In this document: in pieces, positions 59,281-64,000 of the stretch | Position numbering within the stretch: the first letter of the stretch is position 1 | How the letters are laid out: every line of letters starts with the position of its first letter | NCBI GenBank assembly: GCA_963848495.1 | Contig: CAWKDV010000004.1 | Coordinates: forward strand, 682,001 to 746,000 | DNA: 64,000 nt | Direction: 5' to 3' | Source: JAICJR01 sp963848495 | GTDB taxonomy: Bacteria; Actinomycetota; Thermoleophilia; Solirubrobacterales; Thermoleophilaceae | Program-made: the position numbers and the translations under genes | Notes under the pieces: generated by a model | The model's database searches: none | What the model was told of the DNA's origin: nothing | What the model saw: only the letters and a program-made list of their open reading frames with translations

Positions 59281-59295
59281 TACAGGTTACCTGTA
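59281..59295. promoter_or_regulatory. MarR operator in the marR/MFS spacer
   Basis: Perfect 15-base palindrome TACAGGT-T-ACCTGTA with a partial copy (ACAGGTGAACTGT) just upstream. It overlaps a TGTATAGT extended -10 leading to the exporter, 14 bases before its TTG start. Repression of the exporter, and possibly of marR, is inferred. Confidence 0.7.
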
Positions 59296-59309
59296 TAGTT
59301 TGGTGGAGT

Positions 59310-61025
59310 TTGAAAGACGACGGCTACAAGTGGATCGCGCTGTCCAACACCACGCTGGGCGTGCTGCTGGCCACGCTCGACGTGTCGATCACGTTGATCG
59401 CTATGCCGGACATCTTCCGCGGCATCCACCTCGATCCGCTCGTCCCCGCGAACAGCTTCTACCTGCTCTGGATGATCCTCGGCTACATGGTCGTGGCCAG
59501 CGTGCTGATCGTCAGCCTCGGCCGGCTCGGCGACATGTACGGCCGGGTGAAGACCTACAACCTCGGCTTCCTGATCTACACCGTGGCATCGCTGCTACTG
59601 ACGGTCGACTGGCTCACGGGGCGCGCCGGCGCGGACTACCTGATCGTCTTCCGCATCGTGCAGGGCATCGGCGGCGCGTGTCTCCTGGCCAACTCAGCGG
59701 CGATCATCACGGACGCCTTCCCCGCGAATCAGCGCGGCACCGCGCTCGGGATCAACAACATCGTCGGCGTCAGCGGCATGTTCATCGGGCTCGTGCTGGG
59801 CGGGCTGCTGGCGCCGGTGAGCTGGCGGCTCGTGTTCCTCATCTCGGTGCCCGTGGGGCTGTTCGGCACGGTCTGGGCCTACCTCAAGCTCGAGGAGCGC
59901 AGCCAGCCGCGGCGGACCTCCGTTGATTGGTGGGGCAACGTCACCTTCGCGCTCGGCCTCATCTGCGTGATGGTCGCGATCACCTACGGCATCCGGCCCT
60001 GGGGCTCGCACCCCACCGGCTGGATGAGCCCGCGCGTGATCGGGCTGCTCGCGGCCGGCGCGGCTTCGATCGCGGCCTTCACCCTGATCGAGCGCCGCGT
60101 CGCGGAGCCGATGTTCCGCCTCGGCCTGTTCCGCATCCGCGCCTTCACGTTCGGCTCGCTGTCGACCTTCCTGTCGGCGGTCGCCCGCGGCGGCCTGATG
60201 TTCATCCTGATCATCTGGCTCCAGGGGATCTGGCTGCCCCAGCACGGCTACGACTTCGTCCACACGCCGCTGTGGGCCGGCATCTACATGCTGCCGCTCA
60301 CGCTCGGCATGCTCGTGGCGGGCCCGACCTCCGGCTACCTCTCGGACCGCTTCGGCGCGCGCCCGTTCGCGACGGGCGGGATGATCGGCACGGCGCTCAG
60401 CTTCGTCCTGCTGCTGCTGCTCCCCACCAACTTCTCCTACCCGCTGTTCGCTGCGATCCTCGCGCTGACGGGGATCTCGATGGGCCTGTTCGCCTCACCC
60501 AACCGCGCCGCCGTGATGAACAGCCTCCCCGCGAGCGAACGCGGCGCCGGCGGCGGCATGAACCAGACCTTCCAGAACTCCGCTCAGGTGATCTCGATCG
60601 GCATCTTCTTCACGCTGATGATCGCCGGCCTGTCCGCCACCCTCCCGCACACGCTCTCGAGCGGCCTCGAGGCGCACGGCGTCGCCCCCGGCACCGCGCA
60701 CCACGTCGCGGGCCTGCCGCCGGTGTCGATCCTGTTCGCCGCCTTCCTCGGCTACAACCCGATCCAGCACCTGCTCGGGCCGCACGCGATCTCCCTGCTG
60801 TCGGCACACGACCGGGCCGTGGTCACCGGGCGCTCGTTCTTCCCCCACCTGATCTCGGGCCCGTTCAGCAGCGGCCTTCACGCCGCCTTCGGGTTCGCCA
60901 TCTTCGCCTGCCTCATCGCCGCCGGGGCGTCCCTGATGCGCGGCGGCCGCTATCTACACGTCGAACGCGCGGTGGTTCAGCCCGGCGCGCGCAGATCCAG
61001 ACCGGAGGAGCAACATGCGCGTTGA
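59310..61025 (+). CDS. MFS drug exporter, DHA2 (14-helix) type
   Basis: 571 residues, TTG 59310. Fourteen hydrophobic segments. Motifs of the DHA2 class: LATLDVSITLIAMPDIF in helix 1, LGRLGDMYGRVKTYNLGFL (motif A), RIVQGIGGACLLANSAAI, and GINNIVGVSGMFIGLVLGGL (motif C). Proton-driven export of small hydrophobic or cationic molecules is likely. Residues 400 onward include an extended loop and a basic tail. Under the adjacent MarR palindrome; it overlaps the next gene by 11 bases. Confidence 0.93.
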   Translation: MKDDGYKWIALSNTTLGVLLATLDVSITLIAMPDIFRGIHLDPLVPANSFYLLWMILGYMVVASVLIVSLGRLGDMYGRVKTYNLGFLIYTVASLLLTVDWLTGRAGADYLIVFRIVQGIGGACLLANSAAIITDAFPANQRGTALGINNIVGVSGMFIGLVLGGLLAPVSWRLVFLISVPVGLFGTVWAYLKLEERSQPRRTSVDWWGNVTFALGLICVMVAITYGIRPWGSHPTGWMSPRVIGLLAAGAASIAAFTLIERRVAEPMFRLGLFRIRAFTFGSLSTFLSAVARGGLMFILIIWLQGIWLPQHGYDFVHTPLWAGIYMLPLTLGMLVAGPTSGYLSDRFGARPFATGGMIGTALSFVLLLLLPTNFSYPLFAAILALTGISMGLFASPNRAAVMNSLPASERGAGGGMNQTFQNSAQVISIGIFFTLMIAGLSATLPHTLSSGLEAHGVAPGTAHHVAGLPPVSILFAAFLGYNPIQHLLGPHAISLLSAHDRAVVTGRSFFPHLISGPFSSGLHAAFGFAIFACLIAAGASLMRGGRYLHVERAVVQPGARRSRPEEQHAR

Positions 61026-61683
61026 GTGGTTCGGGCAGGCGGCCTTCAGCCTCGCGGCCAACGGCACAGTCGTGGCGATCGACCCGTTCGGCGATGTCTC
61101 GGGCCTCGCCGCCCGCGGCATCAAGTTCGAGTTCCCGCCGATCGAGGGCGTGACCGCCGACCTGCTGCTCGTCACGCACGAGCACGGCGATCACAACGGC
61201 GTCGAGGTGATCGCCGGCGAGCCTGCGGTGATCCGCTCCACGGCGGGACGCTTCGAGTCGCCGGTCGGAGAGGTGGTGGCGATCGCCTCCGAGCACGACC
61301 CGGCCGCGGGCACCCAGCGCGGGCCGAACACGATCTTCTGCTTCGAATTCGACGGCATGCGCGTCTGCCACTTCGGCGACTTCGGCCAGTCCTCGCTGCG
61401 CGAGGAGCAGGCCGCGGCGATCGGAGAGGTCGACCTGCTGTTCCTGCCGGTCGGCGGCGGCCCGACGATCGGCGCCGACGACGCCGCCGCGCTGATCGAG
61501 CGCCTGCGGCCGCGCTGGGTCGTGCCGATGCACTACCGCACGCCGCGCCTCGGCTTCCTCGAGCCGGCCGACGCCTTCCTCGAGCTGATGCCGCACGTCG
61601 AGCACATCCGGCACACTGCGTTCGACACCGCGGATCTGCCCGGCGAAGAGTCCCCGCTCGTGGTGGTGCCCGCCTCTCCTTGA
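61015..61683 (+). CDS. metallo-beta-lactamase-fold hydrolase, UlaG/UPF0173-like
   Basis: 222 residues, ATG 61015, RBS GGAGGAG. MBL motifs: VEWFGQAAFSLAANGTVVAI, HxHxDH in LLLVTHEHGDHNGVEVIAGE, HFGDFGQSSLREEQAAAI (Asp ligand) and VVPMHYRTPRLGFLEP (His). The family hydrolyses phosphodiesters, lactones or lipids; UlaG opens L-ascorbate-6-P lactone. Here the job is unknown. Tail of the MFS transcript by overlap. Confidence 0.9.
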   Translation: MRVEWFGQAAFSLAANGTVVAIDPFGDVSGLAARGIKFEFPPIEGVTADLLLVTHEHGDHNGVEVIAGEPAVIRSTAGRFESPVGEVVAIASEHDPAAGTQRGPNTIFCFEFDGMRVCHFGDFGQSSLREEQAAAIGEVDLLFLPVGGGPTIGADDAAALIERLRPRWVVPMHYRTPRLGFLEPADAFLELMPHVEHIRHTAFDTADLPGEESPLVVVPASP

Positions 61684-62156
61684 GCCTGCTCGCCACCTAC
61701 CTGAACGACCACCTGGCCGCCTCGACGGGCGCCACGGAGCTGGTCAAGCGGACGGCGAGCAGCAATCGCGGCAACGGCTACGGCGAGGTGCTCGCCGAGC
61801 TGGCCGTGGAGATCGAGGAGGACCGCCGGACGCTCGAGGCGCTGATGGAGAGCCTCGGAGTGGGCCGCGACCGCGTGAAGAGCACCGCCGCCTGGAGCGC
61901 CGAGAAGCTCGGCCGCTTCAAGCTGAACGGTCGCCTGCTGAGCTACTCGCCGCTCAGCCGGCTCGAGGAGATCGAGCTGCTCTGCCTGAGCGTGGAGGGC
62001 AAGCTCGGGCTCTGGAAGTCGCTGCGCACCGCGCTGGTCGAGGACCCGCGCCTCGATGCCTTCGACCTCGACGAGCTGGCCGAGCGGGCCCGTTCGCAGC
62101 GGCGCCGGCTCGAGCGGCTGCGGCTGAAGGCGGCCGAGGACGCGCTGACGGCCTAG
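61680..62156 (+). CDS. helical protein of unknown function
   Basis: 158 residues from TTG 61680 (TTGA overlap with the previous stop). All-helical, charged, no membrane segment. Regions VLAELAVEIEEDRRTLEALM and SRLEEIELLCLSVEGKLGLW suggest a four-helix bundle or coiled-coil. A ferritin- or hemerythrin-like fold is possible, but I see no convincing di-iron ligands. Third gene of the MFS-MBL unit. I do not recognise the family. Confidence 0.7.
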   Translation: MSLLATYLNDHLAASTGATELVKRTASSNRGNGYGEVLAELAVEIEEDRRTLEALMESLGVGRDRVKSTAAWSAEKLGRFKLNGRLLSYSPLSRLEEIELLCLSVEGKLGLWKSLRTALVEDPRLDAFDLDELAERARSQRRRLERLRLKAAEDALTA

Positions 62157-62229
62157 CTCCAGGCGCTCGTTTTCCGCCGGCGTCTAAGGCAGCAATAAGC
62201 GCCGGGACGAACGCCGGGTGGCTCTACGG

Positions 62230-62266
62230 TCCTGACTTAACGCCCATATAGGGCGTTAAGTCAGGA
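62230..62266. repeat. long perfect palindrome B (16-bp arms)
   Basis: TCCTGACTTAACGCCC (62230-62245), loop ATATA, GGGCGTTAAGTCAGGA (62251-62266). Upstream CTCTACGGTC and downstream CCGTTATTGCGGTCGTTC (62296-62313) match the flanks of palindrome A in layout. Between the helical unknown and the ABC exporter (convergent), so it may also stop transcription, though no T-tract follows. Confidence 0.8.
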
Positions 62267-62325
62267 GGCTTCGGTGTGCTGGCTCGCCTTGACCGCCGTT
62301 ATTGCGGTCGTTCGCCGCCTGAGCC

Positions 62326-63915
62326 CTAGCTCTCCGCCAGGTCGCGCACGCGGAAGCGCGCGAGCGCGAGCGCCGTGGCCAGCGCCGCGATCGCCAGCAT
62401 CAGCAGCGCCGCCGTGGCCTTGAACGGCTGCGCCGGCACGAGGCCCACGTGGTGGAAGGGCGACAGTCCGAGCGTCCAGGCCGGCGCGCCCAGCAGCGCG
62501 CCGAACAGCTCCCAGGCGAACGCGACGCTCACGATCCCGTAGGCGAGTCCCGAGCTGGCGCGCGGCACGAGCGCGAAGGCCACCGCGCCGAGGCCGAGGA
62601 ACAGCAGCGACGCCGGCAGGCAGTTGGCGCCCGCCTCGAGCAGCCGCGGCAGCGACACGCCGGCGCCCTGCACCGCCGCGCCCGCCCAGGCGAGCACGCC
62701 CGCAGCCAGCGCCAGCAGCGTCATGCCGCCTGCGGCCAGCCCGAGGCGTCCGCCGAGCCAGCTCACTCGGCTCACCGGCAGGGCGAGCAGCGTCTCGAGC
62801 TCGCCGTCGGCCTCCTCGCGGCGGGCGGCGGCGAGCTGCGAGCATGCGAACAGCGCCACGGCCAACACGAAGAAGAGGAAGTAGAGCCCGAGCGCCCCGG
62901 ATGGCGTGGTGATCGAGGCGCCGCCCACCTTGCGCAGCTGCTCCTGCAGGTTCCGCGAGATGTTCGCGCTGGAGAAGCTCTTCGACAGCGAGCCGATGAT
63001 GAAGGCGAAGATGCCGATGCCGGCGAGCCAGCCGATCAGGCTCCCGCGCTCCGAGCGCATGGCCAGCGCGGTGGGCGAGGACAGCAGTCCGAGCTTCGGC
63101 GGCGCGCTGTCATTGGCGCGCAGGATGCCGCTGCCGACGTCGCGCCAGCGCGCGATCCACCAGGCGGGCGCGAGCAGCAGCAGCGTACCCGCCAGCGGGA
63201 GCAGCAGCACGGCGGGGCGGGCGCCGGTGAAGGGCCGCAGCTCCTCGGCCCAGCCGAGCGGGGTGAGCCAGCGCAGCCAGTCGAGCGTCGTGGAGGTGTC
63301 GGCCACGACGCGCATGAGCAGCGACACGGCGAGCGCCGCCATCGACAGCTCGACCGCCAGCCGGCGGGTGGGCGCGAGCTGGCTGGCGAGGACGCCGACG
63401 CCGGCGAACACCACCGCCGGCGTGACGGTGGCCAGCGCGAGGTAGGCCGAGCCGCCGGCCTGCAGGCGCCCGGCCACGAGCCCGAGGAAGGTCCCGGCCC
63501 AGATCAGCAGTGCGCCCGCGGCGATCGCGCTGAGCGCGGCGCCCAGCGCCTTGCTCCGGCTCACGGCGCCCGACAGCACGAGCTCCTGCCTGCCGGCGTC
63601 CTCCTCGGTGCGCAGCGCGCGCACCGCCGCCAGGAGGCCCCACACGCCCGCGAAGATCGACGCGAAGCCTCCGACTCGCCAGGCCGCGAACCCGCCGACG
63701 CTGAGCAGGTCGTGCGGCACGCCGTAGAACAGCCGGACCGACTTGTTGTCGGCGAAGCTCCTGGCGAACCGCAGCCGCTCGATCTGGGTCGGGTAGCTGT
63801 GCCGGTAGCCCACCACCGATACCAGCGCGAGCAGCCCGAACGCCACCGCGAAGGAGATCGTGCGCACCCGGCCCTCGGCGAACGCGCGCCGCGCGATCAC
63901 GCTAGCCGCCGACAC
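62326..63915 (-). CDS. ABC-2 type exporter permease
   Basis: 529 residues, GTG 63915. About twelve hydrophobic helices in two related halves: FGLLALVSVVGYRHSYPTQI, GVWGLLAAVRALRTEEDAGR with QELVLSGAVSRSKALGAALS, and later ELETLLALPVSRVSWLGGRL. The repeated E-x-LL-x-xPVSR loop after a helix is the mark of polyketide-antibiotic-type ABC-2 permeases. Pairs with the ATPase gene running off the right edge. Probable export of an antibiotic or lipid; substrate unknown. Starts inside the ATPase gene end (14-base overlap). Confidence 0.88.
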   Translation of the reverse strand: MSAASVIARRAFAEGRVRTISFAVAFGLLALVSVVGYRHSYPTQIERLRFARSFADNKSVRLFYGVPHDLLSVGGFAAWRVGGFASIFAGVWGLLAAVRALRTEEDAGRQELVLSGAVSRSKALGAALSAIAAGALLIWAGTFLGLVAGRLQAGGSAYLALATVTPAVVFAGVGVLASQLAPTRRLAVELSMAALAVSLLMRVVADTSTTLDWLRWLTPLGWAEELRPFTGARPAVLLLPLAGTLLLLAPAWWIARWRDVGSGILRANDSAPPKLGLLSSPTALAMRSERGSLIGWLAGIGIFAFIIGSLSKSFSSANISRNLQEQLRKVGGASITTPSGALGLYFLFFVLAVALFACSQLAAARREEADGELETLLALPVSRVSWLGGRLGLAAGGMTLLALAAGVLAWAGAAVQGAGVSLPRLLEAGANCLPASLLFLGLGAVAFALVPRASSGLAYGIVSVAFAWELFGALLGAPAWTLGLSPFHHVGLVPAQPFKATAALLMLAIAALATALALARFRVRDLAES

Positions 63916-64000
63916 GCCCGTCCGAGCTGTCGTAGTGGTGCAGGAAGATCTCCTCGAGCGAGGGCTCGCGGCTCGTGAGCGCCACCACGGGGTGCTCTGC
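63902..64000 (-). CDS. ABC exporter ATPase, C-terminal fragment
   Basis: Thirty-two codons on the minus strand entering from the right edge and ending TAG 63904. The sequence PVVALTSREPSLEEIFLHHY matches the C-terminal EPSLEEIFLxYY end of DrrA/CcmA-type ATPases. Overlaps the permease start by 14 bases, so the two are translated together. Confidence 0.85.
   Translation of the reverse strand, partial: AEHPVVALTSREPSLEEIFLHHYDSSDGRVGG

Noticed and set aside
1..64000. Riboswitches, rRNA genes, replication origin, prophage
   Set aside because: I looked for cobalamin, TPP, SAM and glycine leader cores, 16S/23S motifs, DnaA box clusters and phage structural genes and saw none. Weak leaders could have been missed by eye.

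Overview
The window is about 70% G+C, densely packed and bacterial, with many GTG/TTG starts, 1-4 base gene overlaps and few intrinsic terminators. Gene content fits a soil actinobacterium: a large NAD-dependent glutamate dehydrogenase, PadR/HAAS membrane pairs, zf-HC2 anti-sigma factors, xfp-ackA, and a G1 peptidase. Thermoleophilia/Solirubrobacterales is my best guess, by inference only. No phage, transposase, plasmid or CRISPR hallmark was found.

Left end (1-5.5 kb). A truncated gene end is followed by a LuxR/MalT-like ATPase regulator broken into about eight reading-frame segments. Next come three short secreted proteins, one with a triple ~19-residue repeat, and coding debris. This region is unusually rich in frame breaks.

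5.5-15.6 kb. tRNA-Pro and tRNA-Gly, a PadR/HAAS membrane pair, a PAP2 phosphatase, a lone receiver and a FliA/WhiG-like sigma factor. Then a tightly spaced set: LuxR-type response regulator, REC-REC-EAL protein, phosphoketolase and acetate kinase. This set links kinase-less receivers to the enzymes that make and consume acetyl phosphate.

15.6-36 kb. Mostly housekeeping and stress genes: enoyl-CoA hydratase, an Asp-box secreted protein, FMN reductase, YceI/MarR, a zinc alcohol dehydrogenase, PiT/DUF47, glutamate dehydrogenase, a sigma/anti-sigma pair, an arginase-fold hydrolase, thioredoxin-fold proteins, a MEDS/ATPase regulator, an MFS carrier, a sigma factor fused to a zinc-finger and basic tail, and an RTX-repeat protein.

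36-56 kb. A catabolic island. It holds a GntR regulator, two alpha/beta E1 pairs of 2-oxoacid dehydrogenase type without E2/E3, an amidinohydrolase plus carbamoyl-amino-acid hydrolase pair, an aromatic FAD monooxygenase, a MetE-like protein, a degenerate SDR, an XRE-cupin regulator, a bicupin, an M24 creatinase-like protein, a ribose-type ABC importer and an intradiol (hydroxyquinol-type) dioxygenase. Two of its promoters share an 18-base element, suggesting one regulon. The substrate is unknown.

56-64 kb. G1-type peptidase, TetR/esterase pair, MarR/MFS exporter with a clear operator, UlaG-like hydrolase, a helical unknown, and an ABC-2 exporter running off the right edge.

Two scale-crossing features stand out: heptanucleotide tandem repeats in at least four intergenic spacers, and two long perfect palindromes (23.15 and 62.23 kb) with similar flanks. 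Single-base frame breaks in otherwise well-conserved genes (gdh, pdhA, DUF47, sigma) suggest either indel errors in the assembly or very recent decay.
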